NCBI RefSeq assembly: GCF_000282455.1 | Contig: NZ_AKJG01000108.1 | Coordinates: 1-64,000 of the forward strand | DNA: 64,000 nucleotides | Origin: Pseudomonas sp. GM74 | GTDB taxonomy: Bacteria > Pseudomonadota > Gammaproteobacteria > Pseudomonadales > Pseudomonadaceae | Direction: 5' to 3' | Shown here: one piece after another, positions 25,221 through 33,629 of the stretch | How positions within the stretch are numbered: position 1 is the first letter of the stretch | Layout: every line of letters starts with the position of its first letter | Position numbers and translations under genes: made by a program | The notes under the pieces: model-generated | Told to the model about the DNA's origin: nothing | Database searches by the model: none | Seen by the model: the letters and a program-made list of their open reading frames with translations, nothing else

Positions 25221-25817
25221 ATGTCTATGAGTCTGCCGCTTTTTCCGCTCAACACAGTGCTGTTTCCCGGTTGCATCCTCGACTTGCAGATTTTCGAGGC
25301 GCGTTACCTGGACATGATCGGCCGCTGCATGAAACAGGGCGGCGGTTTCGGCGTGGTGTGCATCCTCGACGGCGAAGAAGTCGGAATCGCCCCGGCCGGC
25401 TACGCGCTGGTGGGCTGTGAAGCACTGATCACCGATTTCAAACAGCAGGACAACGGCCTGCTGGGGATTCGGGTCCAGGGCGGTCGGCGCTTTCACGTTT
25501 TGCGTACCGAAGTGCAGCGCGATCAGTTGACCGTGGCCGAGGTCGAGTGGCTGGAAGATGAGCCGGAGCAACCGCTGCAAGACGAGGACGCCGATCTGGT
25601 GGCGTTGCTCAAGGCCTTGGCTGAACACCCGATGGTCGAAGCCTTGAACATGGGCACCGAAGCGACCGGGCAACAGTCGCTGGCCAATCAGTTGGCGTAC
25701 CTGTTGCCATTTGCCGAACTGGACAAGATCGACCTGTTGCAACTTGATGATCCGCAGCAGCGACTGGATGCGATCCAGGCATTGTTGGATGAGTTGCAGG
25801 GTGAGTTGTTTGCTTAA
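25221..25817 (+). CDS. Stand-alone LON N-terminal (substrate-binding) domain protein
   Basis: 198 residues beginning LPLFPLNTVLFPGCILDLQI, the typical start of a LON N-domain with a PUA-like beta fold, followed by a helical segment (LANQLAYLLPFAELDKIDLLQ). There is no AAA+ or protease domain. Such proteins are common in proteobacteria and of unknown function; they may bind unfolded protein or regulate proteolysis. The start may be either of two ATGs six bases apart. It begins four bases after the LrgB-type gene. Confidence 0.9.
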   Translation: MSMSLPLFPLNTVLFPGCILDLQIFEARYLDMIGRCMKQGGGFGVVCILDGEEVGIAPAGYALVGCEALITDFKQQDNGLLGIRVQGGRRFHVLRTEVQRDQLTVAEVEWLEDEPEQPLQDEDADLVALLKALAEHPMVEALNMGTEATGQQSLANQLAYLLPFAELDKIDLLQLDDPQQRLDAIQALLDELQGELFA

Positions 25818-25928
25818 TTATTTTGTTCTAATTTCAAAGCTTAAAGTTCTTGTGGTGGTGAGTTGATTTATTTAAGTTCTCCGTGTGCCCCAGGTTTGGG
25901 GTTAATAGTAACAAGGAGGGTTTGAATT

Positions 25929-26177
25929 ATGAGTAATAATGTTGTTGAAGTGAGGTTGGTTCATTCCTCGCAGGAGAAAGAATCTTATTTCATTGAGACC
26001 ATTGTCTGGCGTCAAATAGGTGATGAGTTGATTAAGATCAATCCGGCTGCCAGGTATGTTGACGTCAGGGATAAGGTAGACAAAGAGCTTAATGCCGTAT
26101 TCCGAGAATATTATGGGCGCTTGGATAAATACCTTGAGAAGCACGCTGAAGACTTTGTGAATGAGCTTCCGCTTTAG
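25929..26177 (+). CDS. Unknown 82-residue protein, AT-rich
   Basis: A strong AAGGAGG ribosome site lies about eight bases before the ATG, and a clear terminator follows 70 bases after the stop, so this is a credible independent gene. I do not recognise the family. The product is charged and partly helical (DVRDKVDKELNAVFREYYGR, then YLEKHAEDFVNELPL), without signal peptide, Cys or membrane span. Codons favour A and T at third positions, unlike both neighbours, and the flanking non-coding DNA is also AT-rich. This points to acquisition from elsewhere. It may be a small immunity or regulatory protein, but nothing shows which. Confidence 0.75.
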   Translation: MSNNVVEVRLVHSSQEKESYFIETIVWRQIGDELIKINPAARYVDVRDKVDKELNAVFREYYGRLDKYLEKHAEDFVNELPL

Positions 26178-26244
26178 AATTAAACATTTATTGTTTCAGG
26201 TTGATGGGTCGCTTCAAAGGTTAAAAGCCAAATAATTACTAGTA

Positions 26245-26283
26245 AAAATAATCCCGATCATTGCGATTGGGATTATTTTTTTG
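26245..26283. terminator. Bidirectional terminator between the AT-rich gene and the DedA-PAP2 gene
   Basis: AAAATAATCCC and GGGATTATTTT form an 11-bp stem (26245-26255 and 26269-26279), continued by T residues on the right and preceded by A residues on the left. It can end both convergent transcripts. Confidence 0.85.
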
Positions 26284-26316
26284 GGGTTAAGTGGGTGTGC
26301 GGTGTAAGTAACTAAT

Positions 26317-27633
26317 TTAATAGGCATATCTCAATATCGTATGCGGCAAATGCCGCAACACGAAGAATCCGAACAATGCCGCCAGTGCCGGCAACAGCAA
26401 CCACCAGACTTTCGGCGGCATGGCATTGAGTGGTGCCTGACGCTGACTCAGCCACAAACTTGCTGCACATACACAAGCCGCCAGCATCGCCCCGGCCAAT
26501 ACGTCCGTCGGCCAGTGGGCACCGAGGTATACGCGGGAGAGGGAGATGGCCAGCGCTGGCAAACAGCCCACCAGCAACCAAGTCAAGCGCATACGCGGCG
26601 GTTGTTCGCGGCCGGCGAGGACGGCGAGGGTCAGGAACAGTGCGAAGGAGCCAGATGCATGACCGCTGGGCATGCTGTAGCTGGTCAGCGGGTCGGTCAA
26701 CACTTCGGGGCGCACGCGGGCGAAAAAGTACTTGGTCGCGGTATTGGCCAGTGCCGTGAAGAGCAGCGTGCTGCCCGCGAAAATCGCGTGCCGCCATTGC
26801 CGCATCAGCAGCAGCAAACCGGTCAGCAGCGCACTGAACAGCAGCATGTTGCGGAATTCACCGATCAGCGTGAATACCACGGCCACTTCATCGAGCATCG
26901 GGCTGCGGTGTTCCTGTACCAACGTCATCAGCCCTTGATCGAGGGCGGTCAGGTGCGAGTAACCGATAAACAGCCCCGTCAGAATCAGCAAGCTCATTCC
27001 GGTAATGAACAACGTCGCGCGGCGATGCCGGCGCAGGCTGCTGGTCGCGCTCAAGCCGACCATCACTGCAATGCTGCCGGCAACAACCCCGGCCTGGAGC
27101 CAGAAACCTTCGGGCAACGGCAAGCGGATTGCCGCGCCCGTGGCCCAGCCAGGCAGCAGATAAGCCACCGACCAACCCGCGCCGGCCAACAGGCTGACAG
27201 CGAAGAAGCGTGGGAAAGGCATGTCGCACATTCCGGCCACCATCGGCAGCATTGGCCGCAGGGGGCCGATAAAGCGCCCGACCAGCAGGCTGGCGATGCC
27301 GTAGCGCTGGAAGTATGACTCGGCCCCGGCGATCCATTCCGGATGATGGCGCAAGCCCGGCAGGCGCCGGATGTTCTGATGGAAGTGCCGCCCCAGGAAA
27401 TACGAAATGACGTCGCCCAGTACCCCGGCGACGAACCCCAGCAAGAGCGTCTCACTGAGCGTCAGCGCGCCACTGCCTGCCAGTACCGCCACGGCGAACA
27501 GCAACACCGTGCCGGGAACGATCAGCCCGGCAATCGCCAGGCATTCCACAAAGGCCACGATGAATACCGCTGCTGCCAGCCATTGCGGGTTGACCGCCAG
27601 CCATCCGGTCACGCTATCGAGCCATGGGCCCAT
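26317..27633 (-). CDS. Bifunctional DedA/PAP2 phosphatase membrane protein
   Basis: 438 residues from the ATG at MGPWLDSVTGWLAVNPQW, which has a GGAG site at proper distance. The first half is a DedA domain (GTVLLFAVAVLAGSG, RFIGPLRPMLPMVAGM). The second half is a PAP2 phosphatase with all three motifs: KYFFARVRP, SMPSGHASGS and SRVYLGAHWPTD. DedA proteins flip undecaprenyl phosphate or lipids, and PAP2 enzymes dephosphorylate undecaprenyl pyrophosphate or phosphatidic acid. The fusion suggests coupling of lipid-carrier dephosphorylation and transport. The fusion form is known in several proteobacteria. Confidence 0.92.
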   Translation of the reverse strand: MGPWLDSVTGWLAVNPQWLAAAVFIVAFVECLAIAGLIVPGTVLLFAVAVLAGSGALTLSETLLLGFVAGVLGDVISYFLGRHFHQNIRRLPGLRHHPEWIAGAESYFQRYGIASLLVGRFIGPLRPMLPMVAGMCDMPFPRFFAVSLLAGAGWSVAYLLPGWATGAAIRLPLPEGFWLQAGVVAGSIAVMVGLSATSSLRRHRRATLFITGMSLLILTGLFIGYSHLTALDQGLMTLVQEHRSPMLDEVAVVFTLIGEFRNMLLFSALLTGLLLLMRQWRHAIFAGSTLLFTALANTATKYFFARVRPEVLTDPLTSYSMPSGHASGSFALFLTLAVLAGREQPPRMRLTWLLVGCLPALAISLSRVYLGAHWPTDVLAGAMLAACVCAASLWLSQRQAPLNAMPPKVWWLLLPALAALFGFFVLRHLPHTILRYAY

Positions 27634-27701
27634 AAAAACCACTCCATCAAATGTTCAATTGCTTCCAGGGGATAAGTGCAACGTTGAATACGCCACTGAC
27701 C

Positions 27702-27797
27702 CCTGTGGGAGCGGGCTTGCCCGCGAATAGGCCCTTTCAGTCGATATTGAGGTCGCCTGACACTGCGCCTTCGCGGGCAAGCCCGCTCCCGCAGGGG
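27702..27797. repeat. REPIN
   Basis: Forward copy 27702-27727 and reverse copy 27770-27797 carry the GCTTGCCCGCGAA variant of the REP sequence (CCC in place of CTC). It lies between the glycosylase gene end and the DedA-PAP2 gene start. Confidence 0.92.
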
Positions 27798-27827
27798 ATT
27801 TCTGTTTGCATCAAGTCTGAGTCAATT

Positions 27828-28526
27828 TCAGGACAGCACAAAATAATCGCGACCTTCGACTTGCCCGCGACGCAGCGGGTTCCGCGTGCAGTAAGCCGCG
27901 TAGGTTCCGTCGACGAAGCGGTACATCAAGTGTTCATCGCGTCCGTGGGGGATGCCCAGGCGCGTGGTCTGGATGATGTGGGCGGGCGTCTGGCCGACGT
28001 GCTCCACCAGCAGCACTTCATGGTCGAAGCGTTTGGCGTCCCACACCGGCACTTTCAGGCCCAGCGCCTTGCAGAGCAGGGTTTGCCCGGCGCAGAGCTT
28101 TTGTGACGGGCGAGGGTGGCCCTGGGCATCGGGATTGTTCAACAGCATCTGTGCCAGGCTGGCCGGCCCGCTCAGTTCATCGACCCACGGATAGGCGGAC
28201 TTGATCAGCACGGCGTTGCCGGGCCCTTGGGCGCTGAAATTGAGTGAATCGCCGCCCCGGGCGTAATACATATAGATGTGGCCGCCATCCAGAAACAAAG
28301 CCTTACGCTTTTCTGTGTAGCCGAGGGACGCGTGGCTACCCTTTTCTGCGCAGTAATAGGCTTCGGTTTCGATGATCCGGGCGCTGAGCCACAGGTCGCC
28401 AACCCGATGGCGAATGACTTTGCCCAGTAAATCCCGGGCCAGAATTTGCGCGTCACGGTCGAAAAACGCGTCCGGGAGGCCCGTGGGCAGGTTCGCGGCG
28501 GACGCTCGAACAGTCAGATTGGACAT
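27828..28526 (-). CDS. DNA-3-methyladenine (alkyladenine) glycosylase, AAG/MPG type
   Basis: I take the ATG at MSNLTVRASAANLPTGLPDAF (232 residues); an ATG four codons upstream is possible. The AAG fold is shown by ARDLLGKVIRHR, the catalytic-glutamate segment ARIIETEAYYCAEKGSHAS, HIYMYYARGGDSLNF and NNPDAQGHPRPSQKLCAGQTLLCKALG. It excises alkylated purines from DNA as the first step of base-excision repair. It is monocistronic and faces away from proA. Confidence 0.93.
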   Translation of the reverse strand: MSNLTVRASAANLPTGLPDAFFDRDAQILARDLLGKVIRHRVGDLWLSARIIETEAYYCAEKGSHASLGYTEKRKALFLDGGHIYMYYARGGDSLNFSAQGPGNAVLIKSAYPWVDELSGPASLAQMLLNNPDAQGHPRPSQKLCAGQTLLCKALGLKVPVWDAKRFDHEVLLVEHVGQTPAHIIQTTRLGIPHGRDEHLMYRFVDGTYAAYCTRNPLRRGQVEGRDYFVLS

Positions 28527-28637
28527 GATGACCGGCATTTGTCAGGGCTGAATGAGTCGTGATGATAACAATTTGCAGCTTAATCCCGGCTGAACGTCGG
28601 CAAATACCCCTCCATTTCGACCATCCGCCCGTCACCG

Positions 28638-28667
28638 CTGTTAGTCCCGGGACGCGACAGCTATAAT
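28638..28667 (+). promoter_or_regulatory. Probable sigma-70 promoter of proA
   Basis: A perfect TATAAT lies at 28662-28667, 49 bases before the proA ATG. The best -35 is a weak CTGTTA at 28638-28643, with an 18-base spacer. The -10 is convincing, the -35 less so. Confidence 0.6.
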
Positions 28668-28715
28668 CTGCCGCTTTACTCTTTACCAAGACCTAATCAA
28701 AGACCACGCCAGACC

Positions 28716-29987
28716 ATGACTGAGTCCGTTCTTGACTACATGACCCGCCTGGGTCGCGCTGCTCGCGAAGCTTCCCGCGTGATCGGCCGTGCCAGTACCG
28801 CGCAGAAGAACCGCGCCCTGCAGGCCGCCGCCAACGCGCTGGACGCTGCCCGCGCCGAGCTGGCGGCGGCCAATGAACAGGATTTGGCCGCCGGTCGCGC
28901 CAATGGTCTTGAGCCGGCCCTGCTCGAACGCCTAGCGCTGACCCCGGCGCGTATCGACGGCATGATCGTCGGCCTGCGTCAGGTTGCAGCCCTGCCGGAC
29001 CCGGTCGGCGCGATCCGCGACATGAGCTTCCGTCCGTCCGGTATTCAGGTCGGCAAGATGCGCGTGCCATTGGGTGTGATCGGAATCATCTACGAGTCGC
29101 GGCCGAACGTGACCATCGATGCCGCGAGCCTGTGCCTGAAATCCGGTAACGCGACCATCCTGCGTGGCGGCTCCGAGGCGATTCATTCCAATCGCGCCAT
29201 CGCCGCCTGCATTCAGCGCGGCCTGGCCGAGGCCGATCTGCCGGCCGCGGTGGTGCAAGTGGTCGAAACCACCGATCGCGCTGCCGTCGGCGCGCTGATC
29301 ACCATGCCTGAGTACGTCGATGTCATCGTGCCGCGCGGCGGCCGTGGCCTGATCGAGCGCGTCAGTCGTGACGCCCGTGTCCCGGTGATCAAGCACCTGG
29401 ACGGCATCTGCCACGTTTACGTGAGCGAGCACGCCGACCTGGCCAAGGCCCAGCGCATTGCGTTCAACGCCAAGACTTACCGTTATGGCATCTGCGGTGC
29501 CATGGAAACGCTGCTGGTGGATCAAACCGTTGCCAAGGATTTCCTGCCGGCCATGGCTGCGCAGTTCCGCGAAAAAGGCGTCGAACTGCGCGGTTGCGAA
29601 CGCACCCGGGCGATCATCGAAGCCGTACCGGCCACCGAGGAAGACTGGAGCACCGAGTATCTGGCGGCGATTCTGTCGATCCGCGTGGTCGACGGGCTCG
29701 AACAAGCCATCGAGCACATCAACCATTTCGGTTCCCATCACACCGATTCGATTGTCAGCGAACACCAGGGCGACACCCGGTGTTTCGTGGCTGAAGTCGA
29801 CTCCTCGTCGGTGATGATCAATACCCCGACATGCTTCGCCGATGGCTTCGAATACGGATTGGGTGCCGAGATCGGCATTTCTACTGATAAGCTGCACGCC
29901 CGCGGCCCGGTGGGCCTCGAAGGACTGACCTGCGAGAAGTACATCGTGGTCGGCGACGGGCAGTTGCGCGGACAGGAGCCGGCCTGA
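28716..29987 (+). CDS. proA: Glutamate-5-semialdehyde dehydrogenase (gamma-glutamyl phosphate reductase)
   Basis: 423 residues of the aldehyde-dehydrogenase superfamily. The catalytic cysteine is in AKTYRYGICGAMETLLVD, and the signature VIYESRPNVTIDAASLC-like segment and PRGGRGLIERV are intact. It reduces gamma-glutamyl phosphate to glutamate semialdehyde with NADPH, the second step of proline synthesis. nadD follows after one base, giving a proA-nadD-rsfS-rlmH series as in P. aeruginosa. Confidence 0.97.
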   Translation: MTESVLDYMTRLGRAAREASRVIGRASTAQKNRALQAAANALDAARAELAAANEQDLAAGRANGLEPALLERLALTPARIDGMIVGLRQVAALPDPVGAIRDMSFRPSGIQVGKMRVPLGVIGIIYESRPNVTIDAASLCLKSGNATILRGGSEAIHSNRAIAACIQRGLAEADLPAAVVQVVETTDRAAVGALITMPEYVDVIVPRGGRGLIERVSRDARVPVIKHLDGICHVYVSEHADLAKAQRIAFNAKTYRYGICGAMETLLVDQTVAKDFLPAMAAQFREKGVELRGCERTRAIIEAVPATEEDWSTEYLAAILSIRVVDGLEQAIEHINHFGSHHTDSIVSEHQGDTRCFVAEVDSSSVMINTPTCFADGFEYGLGAEIGISTDKLHARGPVGLEGLTCEKYIVVGDGQLRGQEPA

Positions 29988-29988
29988 C

Positions 29989-30678
29989 TTGGGCGACTTC
30001 GACCCGTCAGCCCCGGTCACCGCCAGCGAGCCAGCCCCTCGCCGGATTGGCGTGCTGGGCGGAACGTTCGACCCGGTGCATATCGGCCATTTGCGCGGTG
30101 CGCTGGAAGTCGCCGAAACACTCGCGCTCGATGAGCTGCGTCTGACACCCAGTGCCAGGCCGCCCCATCGGGACAAGCCGCAGGTGTCGGCAAAAGACCG
30201 TCTGGCGATGGTCGAGTGCGCGGTGGCCGGTGTGGCGCCGTTGGTGGTGGACGCCCGCGAATTGCAGCGGGACAAACCGTCCTACACCATTGATACCCTG
30301 GAGCTGATGCGCGCCGAACTGGCCGTATCCGACCAGGTTTTTCTGCTTTTGGGCTGGGACGCTTTTTGCGGCCTGCCCACTTGGCACCGCTGGGAAGAGT
30401 TGCTCCAGCATTGCCATATCCTGGTGTTGCAACGCCCGGATGCCGACAGCGAACCGCCGGATGCCTTGCGCAACCTGCTGGCAGCGCGCTCGGTGAGCGA
30501 CCCGCTGGCCCTCAAAGGGCCGAGCGGACAGATTGCATTCGTCTGGCAGACACCGCTCGCGGTATCCGCCACCCAGATCCGTCAACTGCTGGCCAGCGGT
30601 AAGTCGGTACGTTTCCTGGTGCCCGACGCGGTCCTGGCCTACATCGATGCGCACGGACTCTACCGTGCGTCGAACTGA
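29989..30678 (+). CDS. nadD: Nicotinate-nucleotide adenylyltransferase
   Basis: 229 residues with the nucleotidyltransferase motif GGTFDPVHIGHLRGAL and the C-terminal LAVSATQIRQLL (ISSTxIR-like) motif. It adenylates nicotinate mononucleotide in NAD synthesis. The frame starts at a TTG directly after the proA stop, leaving a 20-residue extension (SAPVTASEPAPRRIG) before the core. No ATG exists in that stretch, so the exact start is uncertain. Confidence 0.93.
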   Translation: MGDFDPSAPVTASEPAPRRIGVLGGTFDPVHIGHLRGALEVAETLALDELRLTPSARPPHRDKPQVSAKDRLAMVECAVAGVAPLVVDARELQRDKPSYTIDTLELMRAELAVSDQVFLLLGWDAFCGLPTWHRWEELLQHCHILVLQRPDADSEPPDALRNLLAARSVSDPLALKGPSGQIAFVWQTPLAVSATQIRQLLASGKSVRFLVPDAVLAYIDAHGLYRASN

Positions 30679-30751
30679 ATAGGAGTGCCTCAAGGCACGT
30701 GGCAACAACGTGTATTGAAGCGCCCGAACAAACGAGCAAAACGAGTTTTAT

Positions 30752-31246
30752 ATGACGAGCAACAACGAAAGCAAAGTAAAACGCAAAGGCACATTCAAGA
30801 GTGCCCCGCTGCCGGAAAAGGTCCTCGCCGCCGAGCCGCCTAAAGGCGACGAGCTGGTCAAGATCGCCGTAGCCGCCCTGGAAGACGTCAAGGCCCAGGA
30901 CGTGCTGGTGATCGATGTTCGCGACAAGCAGAGCATCACTGACTACATGATCATCGCCACCGGTACCTCCAACCGCCAGATCGGCGCGATGCTGGACAAG
31001 GTCCGCGAGGCCGTCAAAGCCCTGGGCATCAAGCCGCTGGGTGAAGAAGGCAAGGGCGACAGCGACTGGGTGCTGTTGGACATGGACGACGTGATCGTCC
31101 ACATGATGACCTCCAACGCCCGTCAGTTCTACGACCTGGAGCGTCTGTGGAAAGGTGCCGAGCAGAGCCGTGCGGCCGATGGCAAGCACCACAGCCCTGA
31201 AGTTGGTCACGAGCACTTCAACAAGCTCAACAAAGACCAGGAATAA
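30752..31246 (+). CDS. rsfS: Ribosome silencing factor RsfS
   Basis: 164 residues of the DUF143/Iojap family: VKIAVAALEDVKAQDVLVID, followed by SITDYMIIATGTSNRQIGAM and WVLLDMDDVIVHMM. It binds ribosomal protein L14 and blocks subunit joining when nutrients are scarce. The basic N-terminal extension (KVKRKGTFKSAPLP) and C-terminal tail are longer than in E. coli. rlmH follows nine bases later, the usual pairing. Confidence 0.95.
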   Translation: MTSNNESKVKRKGTFKSAPLPEKVLAAEPPKGDELVKIAVAALEDVKAQDVLVIDVRDKQSITDYMIIATGTSNRQIGAMLDKVREAVKALGIKPLGEEGKGDSDWVLLDMDDVIVHMMTSNARQFYDLERLWKGAEQSRAADGKHHSPEVGHEHFNKLNKDQE

Positions 31247-31255
31247 GGGAACGCT

Positions 31256-31723
31256 GTGCGACTGCGACTGATCGCCGTCGGTTCACGCATGCCCAAATGG
31301 GTGGAAGAAGGCTGGCATGAATATGCCAAGCGTCTTCCGTCCGAGCTGGCGCTGGAACTGGTGGAAATACCGCTCAATACCCGTGGCAAGAACGCCGACG
31401 TGGCCCGTTTCATCCGTCAGGAAGGCGAAGCCATGCTGGCCAAGGTCGGGCCGAACGAGCGGATTGTCACTCTCGAAGTCCATGGCAAGCCCTGGAGCAC
31501 CGAGCAACTGGCGGTCGAGCTCGATCGCTGGCGGCTGGACTCGCGTACGGTCAACTTCATGGTCGGCGGCCCCGAAGGGCTGGCGCCGGAAGTCTGTGCC
31601 CGGGCCGACCAGCGCTGGTCGTTGTCGCCGCTGACCTTGCCGCACCCGCTGGTGCGGATCCTGATCGGCGAACAGATGTACCGTGCCTGGACCGTGCTGT
31701 CCGGTCACCCTTACCACAAGTAG
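31256..31723 (+). CDS. rlmH: 23S rRNA (pseudouridine-1915-N3)-methyltransferase
   Basis: 155 residues, the exact family length, starting at a GTG (MRLRLIAVGSRMPKWVEEGW). The SPOUT-fold knot residues are visible in NFMVGGPEGLAPEV and the C-terminal LSPLTLPHPLVRILIGEQMYRAW. It methylates helix 69 of the large-subunit rRNA on the assembled ribosome. It precedes mrdA by ten bases. Confidence 0.97.
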   Translation: MRLRLIAVGSRMPKWVEEGWHEYAKRLPSELALELVEIPLNTRGKNADVARFIRQEGEAMLAKVGPNERIVTLEVHGKPWSTEQLAVELDRWRLDSRTVNFMVGGPEGLAPEVCARADQRWSLSPLTLPHPLVRILIGEQMYRAWTVLSGHPYHK

Positions 31724-31733
31724 TTCTGCCCTC

Positions 31734-33629
31734 ATGTCCCAGCCGATCCGCATCAAGGACCACGAAAAAGACGCCCGTCTGGTGCGTGGCCGCGTCGTGT
31801 TCGGGGCCATTGCAGTGGTGGCGCTGATCGGGGTGCTGATCGCGCGTTTGTATTTCCTGCAGGTGATCCAGTACGAGTACCACTCGACACTCTCGGAAAA
31901 CAACCGCGTCCATGTGCAGCCGATTCCGCCGCCCCGCGGGCTGATTTTCGATCGCAACGGTGTCGTCATTGCCGACAACCGGCCCAGTTTCAGCCTGAGC
32001 ATGACCCGCGAGCGCTCTGGCGATTGGCAGCAAGTGCTTGATGTGATCGTCCAGGTTCTGGAGCTGACGCCTGAAGATCGGGTGGTTTTCGAGAAACGCA
32101 TGCGCCAGGGGCGTCGGCCGTTCGAGCCGGTGCCGATCCTGTTCGAGTTGACCGAAGAGCAGATCGCGCGAATTGCCGTGAACCAGTTCCGCCTGCCAGG
32201 CGTGGAAGTGGTCGCGCAACTGGTCCGTCACTATCCGCAGGGTGCGCATTTTGCGCACTCGGTGGGTTACATGGGGCGGATCAACGAGAAAGAGCTGAAG
32301 ACTCTGGATCCGGTGAGTTACAGCGGCACCCATCAAATTGGTAAAACCGGCATCGAGCGTTTTTACGAGCCGGAGTTGCACGGCCAGGTGGGTTACGAGG
32401 AAGTCGAGACCAACGCCCGGGGCCGCGTACTGCGGGTGCTCAAGCGTACCGATCCGATTCCCGGCAAGGACATTGTCCTGAGCCTGGACATCAAATTGCA
32501 GGAAGCCGCCGAAGCTGCGCTCGGTGGTCGTCGTGGCGCGGTGGTAGCGCTGGACCCGAAAACCGGCGAAGTGCTGGCGATGGTCAGCCAGCCGAGTTTC
32601 GACCCGAACCTGTTCGTCACCGGCATCAGCTTCAAGGCCTATTCCGAGCTGCGCGACTCCATCGACCGGCCGCTGTTCAACCGCGTACTGCGTGGCCTGT
32701 ACCCGCCGGGTTCGACCATCAAGCCCGCGGTGGCGATTGCCGGTCTGGATGCCGGCGTGGTGACGGCGTCGACCCGAGTGTTCGACCCCGGTTACTACAT
32801 GCTGCCCAACTACGATCACAAGTACCGAAACTGGAACCGCACCGGCGATGGTTTTGTCGACCTCGACACGGCGATCATGCGTTCCAACGACACCTACTTC
32901 TATGATCTTGCCCACAAGCTGGGGATCGATCGGTTGTCGTCGTACCTGTCCAAGTTCGGTATCGGCCAGAAGGTTTCCCTGGACATGTTCGAGGAATCAC
33001 CGGGTCTGATGCCTACCCGCGAATGGAAGCGCGCGACCCGCCGCCAGGCATGGTTCCCGGGCGAAACGCTGATTCTGGGGATCGGCCAGGGCTACATGCA
33101 GTCGACTCCGTTGCAACTGGCCCAGGCCACTGCATTGGTGGCCAACAAAGGCATCTGGAATCGTCCGCACCTGGCCAAGACTATCGAGGGCGTGAAGCCG
33201 GTGGATGAGAATCCGATGCCGGACATCATCCTGCGCGACCCGTCGGACTGGACCAAGGTCAACCATGGCATGCAGCAGGTTATGCATGGTGCCCGTGGTA
33301 CGGCGCGCAAAGCCTCGATCGGCGCGCAATACCGAATCGCCGGCAAGTCGGGTACGGCCCAGGTGGTCGCGATCAAACAGGGTGAGAAGTATGACCGTTC
33401 CAAGGTTCAGGAACGCCATCGCGACCACGCCTTGTTCGTCGGCTTCGCGCCGGCCGACGACCCGAAAATCGTGGTCTCGGTGATGGTCGAGAACGGCGAG
33501 TCCGGTTCCGGCGTCGCAGCTCCCGTGGTGCGTCAGGTCATGGACGCCTGGCTCCTGGACCAGGACGGTCGGTTGAAGCCCGAATACGCCAGCCCTATCA
33601 GTGCAGAGGCTACCGCCCGTGATGAATAA
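31734..33629 (+). CDS. mrdA: Penicillin-binding protein 2 (elongasome transpeptidase)
   Basis: The ATG giving MSQPIRIKDHEKDARLVRGR is the family start; 631 residues. One N-terminal membrane anchor (VVFGAIAVVALIGVLIARLY) is followed by the pedestal domain and the transpeptidase domain, with SxxK in PPGSTIKPAV, SxN in RSNDTYFYD and KTG-type KSGTAQV. It crosslinks lateral-wall peptidoglycan with the RodA glycosyltransferase encoded next. The reading frames overlap by eight bases. Confidence 0.97.
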   Translation: MSQPIRIKDHEKDARLVRGRVVFGAIAVVALIGVLIARLYFLQVIQYEYHSTLSENNRVHVQPIPPPRGLIFDRNGVVIADNRPSFSLSMTRERSGDWQQVLDVIVQVLELTPEDRVVFEKRMRQGRRPFEPVPILFELTEEQIARIAVNQFRLPGVEVVAQLVRHYPQGAHFAHSVGYMGRINEKELKTLDPVSYSGTHQIGKTGIERFYEPELHGQVGYEEVETNARGRVLRVLKRTDPIPGKDIVLSLDIKLQEAAEAALGGRRGAVVALDPKTGEVLAMVSQPSFDPNLFVTGISFKAYSELRDSIDRPLFNRVLRGLYPPGSTIKPAVAIAGLDAGVVTASTRVFDPGYYMLPNYDHKYRNWNRTGDGFVDLDTAIMRSNDTYFYDLAHKLGIDRLSSYLSKFGIGQKVSLDMFEESPGLMPTREWKRATRRQAWFPGETLILGIGQGYMQSTPLQLAQATALVANKGIWNRPHLAKTIEGVKPVDENPMPDIILRDPSDWTKVNHGMQQVMHGARGTARKASIGAQYRIAGKSGTAQVVAIKQGEKYDRSKVQERHRDHALFVGFAPADDPKIVVSVMVENGESGSGVAAPVVRQVMDAWLLDQDGRLKPEYASPISAEATARDE

